DNA of 64,000 nucleotides from Nitrosomonas eutropha (GTDB lineage: Bacteria > Pseudomonadota > Gammaproteobacteria > Burkholderiales > Nitrosomonadaceae): NCBI RefSeq assembly GCF_900116685.1, contig NZ_FPBL01000001.1, positions 470,328 through 534,327 on the forward strand. Reading direction: 5' to 3'. Positions within the stretch are counted from its first letter, which is position 1, and each line of letters starts with the position of its first letter. A program made the translations under genes and the position numbers. Below, piece by piece: positions 47,367 to 56,930 of this stretch. The notes beneath the pieces were generated by a model that saw nothing but the letters and a program-made list of their open reading frames with translations, did no database searches and was not told the DNA's origin.

Positions 47367-48473
47367 TCAGGGCAGATGCTGCTCAAGTTCACGCCGAAGG
47401 AAATGATGAAAATGTTCCATTCCCGCTTCCATTGGCATCTGGTATGGGCCTGTTTCATTTATTCCCTGCTGATGCAATGCACGCCGGCCAGCCGTAATCC
47501 GCTTGCAGATTTCATCATCTTCCCTGGCAGTCTCTTGATAGGCAGCCTGCTCCCTCTCCACAAATTCTCGCTCAAACAGAACGATTTCTTCAGGATAGTA
47601 AAATTCAACCACATTCATGCACTGCTCTATTCCAGTTGGCAAAATGGTACTGACAATAAGAGTATTGGGATACCATTCAACCATGACGTTAGGATAGTAA
47701 AGCAACCAGATCGCGCCATGTCTCGGTACTTGTTGATTATTATGCTGCAACACCTGCGTATGCCATTTCTGATATATCTCTGAACCCGCTCGATTAAAAT
47801 CCGGATTTACACCGACAGTCTGGACGCTGTACCAGTCACTAAATTCCCATTCAAGCTGCCTGGTATCCACGAAATGGCCTAGACCTGGATGAAAAGGATC
47901 AACGTGATAATCTTCCAGATAAACCTCAATAAAGGTTTTCCAGTTGCACTGGTACTGTTCAATTTGCACACGATCCAGCACATATCCTGAAAAATCCAAC
48001 TCATCACGAACCTTCATTCCGGCAAGATCCTGATTCACATCACGCTTGCCAGTAAAAATCAATCCGTTCCAATGCTGCAAAGCCGTTTTACTCAGATTCA
48101 GGCATGGATTTTTACTGAAATGTGGCGCACCCAGCAATTTGCCATCCATGGCATAAGTCCAGCGATGAATCGGACAAACTATATTGCGGGAATTACCACG
48201 CCCCTCCAGAATAATTGCCTGGCGATGGCGACAGATATTCGATAGCAGTTCAATACCATTTTCATTACGAACCAGAACCTTGGCATTATTCTGCGCAGCC
48301 AGCACGTAATAGTCACCTGTTTCCGGTACCATCAGTTCATGTCCAACATAGCCGGACCCCTGATCAAATAACAACTGTTTTTCCAGCTCGAATATCCGAG
48401 GATCCAGATACCAGTCAACAGAAAGCTGCGGATGCGTAACAGTAATATCAGAAGTATGTACAAAGCCAGACAT
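47367..48473 (-). CDS. Rieske non-haem iron oxygenase, alpha subunit
   Basis: A 368-residue aromatic-ring-hydroxylating dioxygenase/choline monooxygenase-like protein. The Rieske cluster ligands are C81, H83, C100 and H103 (CRHRQ and CPIHRW, 16 residues between the pairs). The mononuclear iron histidines are H190 and H195 in LEDYHVDPFHPGLGH. There is no beta subunit, ferredoxin or reductase gene nearby, so the electron supply must come from elsewhere. Candidate substrates such as quaternary amines or aromatic acids cannot be separated by sequence. The EamA transporter gene follows directly. Confidence 0.9.
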   Translation of the reverse strand: MSGFVHTSDITVTHPQLSVDWYLDPRIFELEKQLLFDQGSGYVGHELMVPETGDYYVLAAQNNAKVLVRNENGIELLSNICRHRQAIILEGRGNSRNIVCPIHRWTYAMDGKLLGAPHFSKNPCLNLSKTALQHWNGLIFTGKRDVNQDLAGMKVRDELDFSGYVLDRVQIEQYQCNWKTFIEVYLEDYHVDPFHPGLGHFVDTRQLEWEFSDWYSVQTVGVNPDFNRAGSEIYQKWHTQVLQHNNQQVPRHGAIWLLYYPNVMVEWYPNTLIVSTILPTGIEQCMNVVEFYYPEEIVLFEREFVEREQAAYQETAREDDEICKRITAGRRALHQQGINETGPYQMPMEAGMEHFHHFLRRELEQHLP

Positions 48474-48843
48474 ATATTTTCAGTATCACCTCACAATCAG
48501 AAAATAAACCCTCAAGCCAATCAAAAAAGAACCTGATTAACAGTAACAGAGTACCTTAGCAGCGAATATGATCTTTTTCCACAAAATCAAGAGAAATTAT
48601 TTCAAACCCGGTAAAACACTCTGTTATAGGCATCACGGCATTGAATAACACCATAAATCTACCGGGCCGAGATTTTAAACCACACTGTTTTATTCATAGA
48701 CTATAATCAAATAATAATATTGGATTCACACTCATCTGGACTGTTAAAGCGATGCCGCATTATGCTCTTTTGTTGCGGGACACTATTAACAATAGCTTAA
48801 TTGTCATGCCACAAACGACTTAACTCGCAAAACCTCAAATACA
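48474..48843. other. AT-rich intergenic region
   Basis: About 370 bases between the divergent oxygenase and lipoprotein genes. The sequence is AT-rich and has no convincing coding frame, no strong hairpin and no clear promoter match that I would defend. It presumably carries the promoters of both divergent genes. Confidence 0.4.
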
Positions 48844-50226
48844 ATGAAAATAGATAACAAACAAACAACTCTTCAGTTGCTCATCACGAGCATATTTGTA
48901 TTAAGCCTGGCTGCTTGTGACAACCAGCAAGAAACAGTAACAGTCAAAAAAGCAGCTGTCCTCCCCCAGGGACCTACCACGGGAATACTGGCTGATTCAG
49001 CAGTAGAAGGCGTATCCTACTCTGCCTCATCAGGCGCATCAGGTGTTACCGATGCAACCGGCCTTTACAAATATACACACGGTGACAGTATTGAATTCAG
49101 CCTCGGCAAGTTGAATCTTGGCAAGATTACCGGAACAGGGCTTACTACTCCGATTGAACTGGCTGCCGGTGATCAGAACAAACTGCTGAATTTGCTGATC
49201 CTGTTCCAGTCACTTGATGCTGACAACAATCCTGCAAACGGTATCTCCATCCCCCCGGCTGCTACAGAGACACTGGACACTTCACTCGACCTGACCGTGG
49301 ATCCGGGTACTTTTACTACATCCCCGGCACTGGCTTCCGCCCGGGAAACTGCCAGCATACCTGGCAGCATAAAAACAGCCGATGAAGCCAATGCTCATTT
49401 TTTATCACAAGCAATCAACCTGTTGAGTAATTATCTCTGGGTAAACGAGGATGATGACAGCATAAGATTTTTCCGTTTTTCAAATGATGGCAGTGGGAAA
49501 TATCTGAATGGTGTGGTTACACCAGATGATTCATGTGATGCCAATCGCGCCTGCGGCGCCAAACTGGTTTTTACCGCAGGAGTGGAGTATGGTACTACCA
49601 AAGCAACCGAATACGACGAACGTGGTTTTAAGCTTGCAAGCACGCCTGAAATAGATACCAACATCCAGTCAGGACTATCCCATCCACGGCCCAACTGGCG
49701 TATTTATACCAATGGGAATGAGCTGATTATCTCTGATATTGTCATCGTACAGCGTGCAAGAGAACAACCTGGCCTGTTTGATGAACTGTTCCACATCACA
49801 AAACCGCTCGAACTGAGTTCTGATGATGAAGTTGCCGAAACTACCGTTCAGGAAACCCGTTACCGGAGAATGGATAATTCGCAGGGCATCGTCGGCGCCT
49901 GGACAGTAGACAAGGATACTGTCAAGTCACCTGTTTTTCTGTTTTTCCCGGATAATCGCTACATACTGATTGATCCAACTGGCAGCGCAGCTCAATCAGC
50001 TCCTTCTGAATGCGCGAAACCAGGCGTCGAGCTCGCCACCTATTCCTTTGATGCAGGCAACGGCACGCTCAAACTATCTAGCTTTACTTACAATACAACT
50101 GGTTGTGCTGGCCTGTCAGAATATGTTGGCAAACCGATTACCTTCAAAATAGATACAGATGCACAAAGTGCAGCCCTCTCCGGGGAAGGATTGGCCCCTA
50201 TTACATTGCACCGCATCTCTCACTGA
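48844..50226 (+). CDS. Large predicted lipoprotein, function unknown
   Basis: A 460-residue lipoprotein. Residues 9-24 form the signal and Cys25 sits in the lipobox LAAC. After a threonine-rich linker there is a carboxypeptidase-regulatory-like beta domain (VEGVSYSASSGASGVTDATG, about residues 55-75), then GLTTPIELAAGDQNKLLNLL and SLDADNNPANGISIP, wording seen in proteobacterial surface lipoproteins. The C-terminal half (about 185-460) contains beta-rich lipocalin-like segments such as GIVGAWTVDKDTV and KFSNDG-like repeats, but I do not recognise a family. The gene stands alone with an AT-rich upstream region. Confidence 0.7.
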   Translation: MKIDNKQTTLQLLITSIFVLSLAACDNQQETVTVKKAAVLPQGPTTGILADSAVEGVSYSASSGASGVTDATGLYKYTHGDSIEFSLGKLNLGKITGTGLTTPIELAAGDQNKLLNLLILFQSLDADNNPANGISIPPAATETLDTSLDLTVDPGTFTTSPALASARETASIPGSIKTADEANAHFLSQAINLLSNYLWVNEDDDSIRFFRFSNDGSGKYLNGVVTPDDSCDANRACGAKLVFTAGVEYGTTKATEYDERGFKLASTPEIDTNIQSGLSHPRPNWRIYTNGNELIISDIVIVQRAREQPGLFDELFHITKPLELSSDDEVAETTVQETRYRRMDNSQGIVGAWTVDKDTVKSPVFLFFPDNRYILIDPTGSAAQSAPSECAKPGVELATYSFDAGNGTLKLSSFTYNTTGCAGLSEYVGKPITFKIDTDAQSAALSGEGLAPITLHRISH

Positions 50227-50302
50227 TTGATTTTCTAAGCAACTCCGAAAGAATATCTGATCACATTATTCTTTCGGAAAGTTGATTCCGGATATTTCCG
50301 GT

Positions 50303-52504
50303 ATGACAGTCATTCACGTTGCATTAGATGTTCCCCTCGACCGGCTGTTTGATTACCTCGCTCCGAATGCCGATTCAACCGATATTGGCCGATGCGTGCG
50401 CGTCCCTTTCGGCAACCGGCAACTTTCTGGCATTATCCTATCTGTCAGCAATTCATCGCCCGTTCCGGAGGGAAAACTAAAAACTGCCGGGCTGATCGAT
50501 CAAACAATCCCTCCCCTGCCCCAGCCATTACTCGAACTATTCGAGTTTTGCAGCCACTATTATCACCATCCGATTGGGCAGGTTGTCATGAATGGCCTGC
50601 CTGCTTTGCTGCGAAAGCCTGGACATACAACCAGCAGACTGCCGAAACAGATCCAGGCGTGGATATTGACTGAGGTAGGCAGAACCATCACGCTTTCCGA
50701 TATTTCCGCCAGATCCAAAACTAAACGCCAGCTGTTTTCCCTATTACTGGAAAACGGGATCATCACAGCTGAAATTTACAAAGCAATGTCACCTCATTCC
50801 CGCAAGCTGCTACATGAATTCAAGGATTTGAGGTGGATTGAACAACGCACTACCTTACCGGAAAAATCTGTATTCAGTACAGCATCCGCCCCTGCTCCAA
50901 CCACAGAACAGGCGCATGCCATCGCCGAGATTCTCGCCAGAACAGATACGTTTACTCCTTGGTTGCTTCATGGCATTACTGGCAGTGGCAAAACAGAAGT
51001 CTATCTGCGGGTAGCCGCTTCTCTGTTGGCACAACAAAAACAGATTCTGATTCTGGTACCGGAAATCAATCTTACTCCGCAACTGGAAGCAATTTTCCGC
51101 AAGCGATTTCCCGGCACACCGCTGGTCAGCTTGCACAGCGGATTGAATAACAGTGAGCGTCTGCAAGGCTGGTTACAAGCACAACGTGGGGAAGCCGGCA
51201 TTATTCTGGGTACACGCCTGGCAATTTTCACTCCCATGCCCAAGCCGGGCTTAATTATTGTCGATGAAGAACAGGATCATTCTTTCAAACAGCAGGATGG
51301 ATTGCGCTACTCTGCGCGTGATCTGGCAGTGTATCGTGCAAGACAGGCCAACATACCCATCATTCTTGGCTCAGCCACCCCTTCTCTGGAAAGCTATCAC
51401 CAGGCGCGTATCAACCGCTACCGATTACTGCAGCTGCACGCGCGGGCAATCAGTCAGGCAGTACTGCCTGACATTCGTTATATAGACATACGTATAACGC
51501 CCACACAGGAAGGATTGTCGGAGCCTATACTTGATGCATTACACCAATCTCTTGATCAAAAACAGCAAAGCCTGGTATTTATCAATCGACGCGGTTATTC
51601 CCCGATACTGCTCTGCAAATCCTGTCGCTGGATTGCTACCTGCAAACGCTGCTCCAGCCGTATGGTTGTCCATTTGCGCAATCGACAACTGCGCTGTCAC
51701 TATTGCGGTGATCAGCAGCCGATTACACCCGCATGCCCGCAATGCGGAGATCCAGATATTCTGCCATTTGGCCATGGCACACAACGGATTGAATCAGCAT
51801 TAATTAAACAATTCCCGAAAGCGCGCATTCTACGTGTTGATCGTGATAGCATCCGCCACAAAGCCGCCTGGCAAACCATGCTTGATACGATTCACCAGGG
51901 AGAGGTGGACATTCTGGTTGGCACCCAATTACTTGCAAAAGGACATGATTTTCCAAACCTTACCCTGGTGTGTGTGCTCAACGCCGATTCATCCCTTTAC
52001 AGCACTGATTTCCGCGCTGAAGAATATCTTTTTTCACAATTGATGCAAGTAGCAGGACGTGCCGGTCGCGCCCATATTCCTGGCACCGTCCTAATCCAAA
52101 CTGAATTTCCGCAGCATCCGCTGTATCTGGCATTAATACGACAGGACTATGCAGCATACGCGCAAGCGCAGTTGAAAGAACGCAAATCAGCCGGTTTCCC
52201 GCCTTTTGTCTATCTGGCAGTATTACGTGCAGAAGCCCCGGTACTTGCAGAATCCTTGGAATTTTTACACCAGACGGCGACAATCGCCACTATTGCTAAA
52301 GAATACACCCACATCCAACTTTTCGATCCTGTTCCCGCCACCATGACTCGGCTCAAGGGGCTGGAGCGTGCGCAGCTGCTGATTCAGGCTGCTTCACGCA
52401 AGCGCCTGCAAATATTTCTGAGTGATTGGCACCAGCGTATTACTTCATTACCGGCTCGCAGCAAGCTGCGCTGGCATTTGGATGTTGATCCGTTGACACT
52501 TTAA
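50303..52504 (+). CDS. priA: Primosomal protein N' (replication restart helicase PriA)
   Basis: A helicase of 733 residues that reloads the replisome at stalled forks. The N-terminal 3'-DNA-binding domain begins MTVIHVALDVPLDRLFDYL. Walker A is GITGSGKTEVYL and Walker B is VDEEQDHSFKQ. Eight zinc-binding cysteines lie in the block from CKSCRWIATCKRC to CHYCGDQ and CPQCGDPD. The C-terminal helicase motifs LLAKGHDFPNLTLV and QVAGRAGRA are intact. The ATG at 50303 is preferred; an in-frame TTG at 50282 would add seven residues, and its GGAAAG site is too close to serve as a ribosome-binding site. Confidence 0.95.
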   Translation: MTVIHVALDVPLDRLFDYLAPNADSTDIGRCVRVPFGNRQLSGIILSVSNSSPVPEGKLKTAGLIDQTIPPLPQPLLELFEFCSHYYHHPIGQVVMNGLPALLRKPGHTTSRLPKQIQAWILTEVGRTITLSDISARSKTKRQLFSLLLENGIITAEIYKAMSPHSRKLLHEFKDLRWIEQRTTLPEKSVFSTASAPAPTTEQAHAIAEILARTDTFTPWLLHGITGSGKTEVYLRVAASLLAQQKQILILVPEINLTPQLEAIFRKRFPGTPLVSLHSGLNNSERLQGWLQAQRGEAGIILGTRLAIFTPMPKPGLIIVDEEQDHSFKQQDGLRYSARDLAVYRARQANIPIILGSATPSLESYHQARINRYRLLQLHARAISQAVLPDIRYIDIRITPTQEGLSEPILDALHQSLDQKQQSLVFINRRGYSPILLCKSCRWIATCKRCSSRMVVHLRNRQLRCHYCGDQQPITPACPQCGDPDILPFGHGTQRIESALIKQFPKARILRVDRDSIRHKAAWQTMLDTIHQGEVDILVGTQLLAKGHDFPNLTLVCVLNADSSLYSTDFRAEEYLFSQLMQVAGRAGRAHIPGTVLIQTEFPQHPLYLALIRQDYAAYAQAQLKERKSAGFPPFVYLAVLRAEAPVLAESLEFLHQTATIATIAKEYTHIQLFDPVPATMTRLKGLERAQLLIQAASRKRLQIFLSDWHQRITSLPARSKLRWHLDVDPLTL

Positions 52505-52572
52505 AAACAGCTTCCAGCATCGAGATCGGTTCGCTCACAATGATTTTTCAGAGCGCTCTAATCTGTATTCTC

Positions 52573-53019
52573 TCAATCCCTGGTATCGCGAATCAGCAAT
52601 ATAGGGATAGGCGCTATCCGAGCAACCCCTTCAGCCACGCTACCCAGCAATAATCGACTGAAACCCGAATGACCATGCGTGCCGATCACAATCAGCTCTG
52701 CCTGCCAGCGTCTTGCCTCCTCCACCAAAATATTAGCAATTCGTTCGTTATTTGATGGAATCAAGCGAGTTTCAACCGGGATACCGGCAGCCTCTACTAT
52801 TGTTTCAGCTCCAGTTAGTATTTTTTCTCCACAATCGTGGATTGTTTTCTGCAATTCTTCGTAATTAAAATAATTCTCATCTACTAAATAGACTGCATCT
52901 TCATAAACATGCACAAGCTCCAGACAAGCTCCTATTTTCTTTGCCAATTTAACCGCTTCCTGCAAAGCCAAATTTGAAGTAAAGCTGCCATCAACCGGAA
53001 CAAGAATCTTCTGGTACAT
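52573..53019 (-). CDS. Universal stress protein (UspA family)
   Basis: A 148-residue single-domain Usp protein. It starts [19 protein letters not shown] and ends with the ATP-binding type motif [20 protein letters not shown], so it belongs to the nucleotide-binding UspFG-like branch. The ATG at 53019 was chosen because GGAGG lies upstream; earlier in-frame codons extend to 53082 but fall before that site. Possible roles are stress survival or metabolic signalling. Confidence 0.92.
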   Translation of the reverse strand: MYQKILVPVDGSFTSNLALQEAVKLAKKIGACLELVHVYEDAVYLVDENYFNYEELQKTIHDCGEKILTGAETIVEAAGIPVETRLIPSNNERIANILVEEARRWQAELIVIGTHGHSGFSRLLLGSVAEGVARIAPIPILLIRDTRD

Positions 53020-53133
53020 CAAATACCTCCTGCAAACATTAACTGGATCAATATATCTCTGCCGCACATTCGCGCTCATCACCTATCTTATCCCGTATTA
53101 CATCAGGGAGTATTTCCAGACGAGACGAGTCAG

Positions 53134-54783
53134 TCAGGCACTGCGCAGACGAGAGTATCCGATCGCCACTATAGCCAGCATGGGTAATACAAACCCTAGA
53201 ATCGTTACTATAATCAGCAAAACACCCAATTCACTATAATCAGCCGGAACCAATATTTCACCAGTATCTACCTCTCTGACTTCGCGTGTTACCGTAAAAA
53301 TCTGGTTGATATACTTGGTTGCCAGTTGCGAAGCAGATAAAGCCAAGTTGGTGAATGAAGCCATGACAGCAAAAAAGGTTGCCTTGAGTTTCTCGGGAGC
53401 CGAATTGGCAATCCACGCCAGCATTGGAATCATGGCGATCTGCCCCAGCGGTGATTCCAGAGCTGTATCAATTACCGCAATAAAGCGCGCATCGACGATT
53501 CCGCCCGTATGTGCCGCAGTCCATACATGCAAACCGAAATACATCGAAATGATCGGCAGCGACAAAACAGTACCAGCTACGGTTAGTGCGCCAATGACAT
53601 AAGCCATTGATCGTTCAGCCATAAACCGACGAAAAATAAACATGCCAGCAAGCGTCAGCACAGAGCCAATCAAAGAAAGTGTAGCCAGAAACTGCTGATC
53701 AAACCCCAGCTCATCGATCATCCACCAAGTCGAGCCCGCACCAGGTGTGGGAACGCCCCGGAATACAAATACCAGCAAGGCTGTTCCTACCAAAACATTG
53801 CGTGCCTCACTTTCCAGCTCGGCAGTCAATTGCCAGATCAAAAACAGCACAATCACCATCGACAGGCTAAAAATAATTTCTTCAGCACCGGAAATCTGCA
53901 CAAGCCCAACCCCCAGGGAGACAACTGTAAAAGCCAACCCGCCACCTAGTATCCACCAGTTAATTGGAGGTGTTTCGACATGGGCACCAGTTAATATTCC
54001 GATTTCTTCACGATTTAGTCCCTGAGTGGAAAAATGTTTTATTTCACGCCATTTCAACCATCCGGCCAGCCAGATTCCGCATACTGAAACAAAAGGAATT
54101 ACCAGTGCAAGCTGGTATATCAGCAGATAGGCCTCTCCCTTGCCAGCCTCGGAAAGGGTTGCGACACCTTTCATCAACACAACGTTTGCAACCGCAACCA
54201 GAATACCGCCACCAATAATAGCAACACGCCCCAACGTCTGCATCGTAATGTGCATCTGCTTGCGTACTTCCAGATCAATCAGCTGTCCATCCGGATTGAC
54301 GCGCGGAACAGCCTCTACAGTCATGGCATCGGCCACTACATCCTGTAGCACATAACCTACCGGTGCAAGTAACGCAGCCAGCACATACCACTGCGCCAGT
54401 GGTGCAACCTCACGCATCGCCTCGGTATAGCCAAGCAATCCGATCATGATAAAAAGACTGGTCGCGATCAATCCCGCTCCCAGATAGACTAGCAAGCTCT
54501 TCCAGCGCCACATCAGATCCACCAGATGACCCATCGGCATTTTCAGTGCCCATGGCAGCGTCATCCAGAAGCCGAGGGCAGCCAAAAATTCTGCCGACAA
54601 CCCCAGTCTTTCCTTAACGTAGAAAGTGCCAACAATTCCTGTGAGACTTGAAATACCGGCTGCCAGATAAACCATCAAGGGAGGCAGATACGAAAGACGC
54701 ATTTCCCTGCCCAGAGCCAATAAATTAAGATCAACCCACCGAAACAGTGCGGCGGGTAATCGCGTGACAAACTCAATATTCAC
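53134..54783 (-). CDS. MFS transporter (folate-biopterin transporter-like)
   Basis: A 549-residue membrane protein with about 12 to 14 hydrophobic helices. The first half has GFWMTLPWALKMPMGHLVDLMWRWK between helices 2 and 3 and YVLQDVVADAMTVEAVP in helix 4 or 5, wording found in the BT1/FBT (folate-biopterin) branch of the major facilitator superfamily. It is longer than most MFS proteins. It lies 11 bases downstream of the DegS-like gene on the same strand. The substrate is not known. Confidence 0.78.
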   Translation of the reverse strand: MNIEFVTRLPAALFRWVDLNLLALGREMRLSYLPPLMVYLAAGISSLTGIVGTFYVKERLGLSAEFLAALGFWMTLPWALKMPMGHLVDLMWRWKSLLVYLGAGLIATSLFIMIGLLGYTEAMREVAPLAQWYVLAALLAPVGYVLQDVVADAMTVEAVPRVNPDGQLIDLEVRKQMHITMQTLGRVAIIGGGILVAVANVVLMKGVATLSEAGKGEAYLLIYQLALVIPFVSVCGIWLAGWLKWREIKHFSTQGLNREEIGILTGAHVETPPINWWILGGGLAFTVVSLGVGLVQISGAEEIIFSLSMVIVLFLIWQLTAELESEARNVLVGTALLVFVFRGVPTPGAGSTWWMIDELGFDQQFLATLSLIGSVLTLAGMFIFRRFMAERSMAYVIGALTVAGTVLSLPIISMYFGLHVWTAAHTGGIVDARFIAVIDTALESPLGQIAMIPMLAWIANSAPEKLKATFFAVMASFTNLALSASQLATKYINQIFTVTREVREVDTGEILVPADYSELGVLLIIVTILGFVLPMLAIVAIGYSRLRSA

Positions 54784-54794
54784 TCGGTATGCAG

Positions 54795-55934
54795 TCAGCC
54801 TGGCCGTTTGCCGATTTGTACCTGAATATCCAACTCTTCCCCATTACGGAGAATAGTTAGCGTTGCTGCTTTACTTGGGGGAAGGGATGCCACTATATTC
54901 AGCATTTCGGAAGCATTGAAAACAGGCTTGCCATTCACTGCCGCCAAAATATCTCCTGGTTTGATTCCGGCATCGTCGGCTGGCCCATTTTTAAGTACGC
55001 CTGCAATCAGAGCTCCATCAGTTTTCTTCAGCTTTAGGGATTCCGCCAACTCTGGCGTTATATCTTGCATACTCACGCCAAGCCAGCCGCGCGTAACACC
55101 ACCTGTTTCGATAATCTGCTGCATGATCTGTTTAGCCGCATCCACCGGGATAGCAAATCCGATACCAAGCGACCCGCCGGAACGTGAATAGATCGCAGTA
55201 TTGATCCCGATCAAATTACCGGAAGTATCGGTCAGCGCACCACCGGAATTACCGGGGTTGATTGCTGCATCGGTCTGAATAAAATTTTCGAATGTGCTGA
55301 GCCCCACCTGGGAACGCCCCAGTGCACCGATAATTCCCATCGTCATCGTCTGCCCTACACCAAACGGATTACCAATTGCCAGCACAATATCCCCCACTCT
55401 GGCTTTTTCAGAATCGCCAAAGGCAATGCTGGGGAGTTTGTCCAGATTAATTTTTAGAACCGCCAGGTCACTTTCAGGATCCGAACCAATCAAGTGTGCT
55501 TCGGTTTTTCTTCCATCCATCAACGCCACCTGAATCTCGTTAGCCGCTTCCACCACATGATGGTTCGTGAGAATATAGCCTTCCGGGCTAACGATTACTC
55601 CGGATCCCAAGCTGGAAGTGCGCTCGGTTCTCGGGCTGAAACGATTGCCAAAAAATTGCTGAAAGACAGGATCATCCATAAACGGATGGGAAGGCACTCT
55701 TACTTCCTTACTGGTAAATATATTCACCACGGAAGGCATCGCCACTTCTGCTGCTGTATGAAAACCACCAGCACCCAGCGCTTTTCCACCATCAGCCTGG
55801 ACTGCTTCACGGATAGTCGCCAGCTTGCCGCGAGGCGTCCACGGCAGCAATTCCGGGCGCAAGGTTGAAACAACAAAAAAGATGGCGAGAAGAACAGTAA
55901 TGGTTTGTGTGAAAATTAGCCAGAGTTTTTGCAT
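54795..55934 (-). CDS. degS: Membrane-anchored Do-family serine protease (DegS-like)
   Basis: A 379-residue HtrA protease. An uncleaved N-terminal helix (about residues 6-25) anchors it in the inner membrane. The trypsin-like domain has the triad H126 (TNHHVVEA), D156 (SDLAVLKI) and S230 (NPGNSGGAL). A single PDZ domain covers about residues 275-370. One PDZ plus an anchor is the DegS layout, which in E. coli cleaves RseA to release sigma-E. No rse genes are nearby, so the substrate is inferred only. It may equally be a general periplasmic quality-control protease. Confidence 0.9.
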   Translation of the reverse strand: MQKLWLIFTQTITVLLAIFFVVSTLRPELLPWTPRGKLATIREAVQADGGKALGAGGFHTAAEVAMPSVVNIFTSKEVRVPSHPFMDDPVFQQFFGNRFSPRTERTSSLGSGVIVSPEGYILTNHHVVEAANEIQVALMDGRKTEAHLIGSDPESDLAVLKINLDKLPSIAFGDSEKARVGDIVLAIGNPFGVGQTMTMGIIGALGRSQVGLSTFENFIQTDAAINPGNSGGALTDTSGNLIGINTAIYSRSGGSLGIGFAIPVDAAKQIMQQIIETGGVTRGWLGVSMQDITPELAESLKLKKTDGALIAGVLKNGPADDAGIKPGDILAAVNGKPVFNASEMLNIVASLPPSKAATLTILRNGEELDIQVQIGKRPG

Positions 55935-55971
55935 GGAAAATCCTACATCCCAAATGAACAGAAAAAGTATT

Positions 55972-56718
55972 ATGCACCAAAATATACTGGAAAATTACCT
56001 GAATGATCTGCTGGACGTTCAGCAATTCCGTGATTACTGTCCCAACGGATTACAGGTGGAAGGACGAGCTTCGATTCAAACGCTCGTCAGTGGTGTAACT
56101 GCTTCCCAGGCTTTGATACAGGCTGCACTGGATTTGCATGCGGATGCCATCATCGTGCACCATGGCTACTTTTGGCGTGGAGAAGATACCTGCCTGCGCG
56201 GCATCAAGCGCCACCGTATCGCCACGCTCATCAAGCATGACATCAATCTTTACGCTTACCATCTGCCTCTGGATGCCCATGCTGAACTGGGCAACAACAC
56301 CTTGCTCGGAAAAAAACTGGGAATAAAGGAAGAAGGCCACTTCGGCGAACAGAATATCGCTGCTTACGGTTATTTTCAAAAACCAGTCAGCCTTGACGAG
56401 CTGGATAGTTTACTGAGCTCAGTACTGGGGCGCAAACCACTGATAATCGGCGACCCGCTTAAATCTGTCCGACGTATTGCCTGGTGTACCGGAGCAGCTC
56501 AAGGATATTTTGAGGAAGCTATCCGGCTGGGTGTAGATGCATTTATTACCGGTGAAATTTCTGAACAGAACGTGCATACAGCCAGAGAATCCGGCACGGC
56601 TTTCATCTCAGCCGGACATCATGCCACCGAACGCTATGGAATTCAGGCGCTTGGTGATCATATCGCGCAAAAATTCAGTATTGCACACCATTTTATTGAT
56701 GTAGAGAACCCGGTATGA
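55972..56718 (+). CDS. Nif3-like dinuclear metal centre protein (YbgI family)
   Basis: A 248-residue protein of the Nif3/YbgI family, cytosolic, with a dinuclear metal site. The wording PNGLQVEG, VHHGYFWRGE, HLPLDAHAELGNN and SAGHHATERYGIQAL contains the metal-binding histidines and acidic residues in the right order. Function in bacteria is unclear; suggestions include GTP cyclohydrolase type I activity. The start at 55972 (MHQNILENYLNDLL) matches homologues. In-frame ATGs at 55933 and 55954 are possible, and the first interlocks with the start of the degS gene. The stop overlaps the long open frame of mltA. Confidence 0.9.
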   Translation: MHQNILENYLNDLLDVQQFRDYCPNGLQVEGRASIQTLVSGVTASQALIQAALDLHADAIIVHHGYFWRGEDTCLRGIKRHRIATLIKHDINLYAYHLPLDAHAELGNNTLLGKKLGIKEEGHFGEQNIAAYGYFQKPVSLDELDSLLSSVLGRKPLIIGDPLKSVRRIAWCTGAAQGYFEEAIRLGVDAFITGEISEQNVHTARESGTAFISAGHHATERYGIQALGDHIAQKFSIAHHFIDVENPV

Positions 56719-56785
56719 CTAATACATTAGCAATACGGCAGAACAAAAACAGGCAGCCGCTCTCAAACAGCAAACAAGGTATGAT

Positions 56786-56914
56786 CTATTTTTTTTCATC
56801 CTTGTTATTATCCAGTTGTTCCAGTGGTTTATTTTTTTTACGGGGGAGCGTCCACCAGACGAGGAAAATGAACAGACTCAACGCCAAGATTGCTTCCAGT
56901 GCTAAAATCCACAT
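56786..56914 (-). CDS. Small single-pass membrane protein, 42 residues, unknown
   Basis: A 42-residue frame starting MWILALEAILALSLFIFLVW, with one membrane helix (about residues 2-22) followed by WWTLPRKKN and a strongly charged lysine-, asparagine- and glutamate-rich tail. A clear Shine-Dalgarno AGGGA sits five bases before the ATG. The hydrophobic helix plus positive-inside stop is what a real small inner-membrane protein looks like. It is divergent from the proposed mltA start with 16 bases between them. Its shape recalls CcoQ- or CcmD-like subunits, but no haem-copper oxidase genes are near, and I cannot assign a family. Confidence 0.55.
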   Translation of the reverse strand: MWILALEAILALSLFIFLVWWTLPRKKNKPLEQLDNNKDEKK

Positions 56915-56930
56915 ATTCTTCCCTGAAAAA

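Noticed and set aside
55825..55971. N-terminal extension of the Nif3 gene inside degS
   Set aside because: It is antisense to degS coding sequence, and the family N terminus begins at about 55972.
56715..56930. N-terminal extension of mltA by 72 codons
   Set aside because: The extension overlaps the end of the Nif3 gene and the divergent small gene. The lipoprotein signal starts only at 56931.
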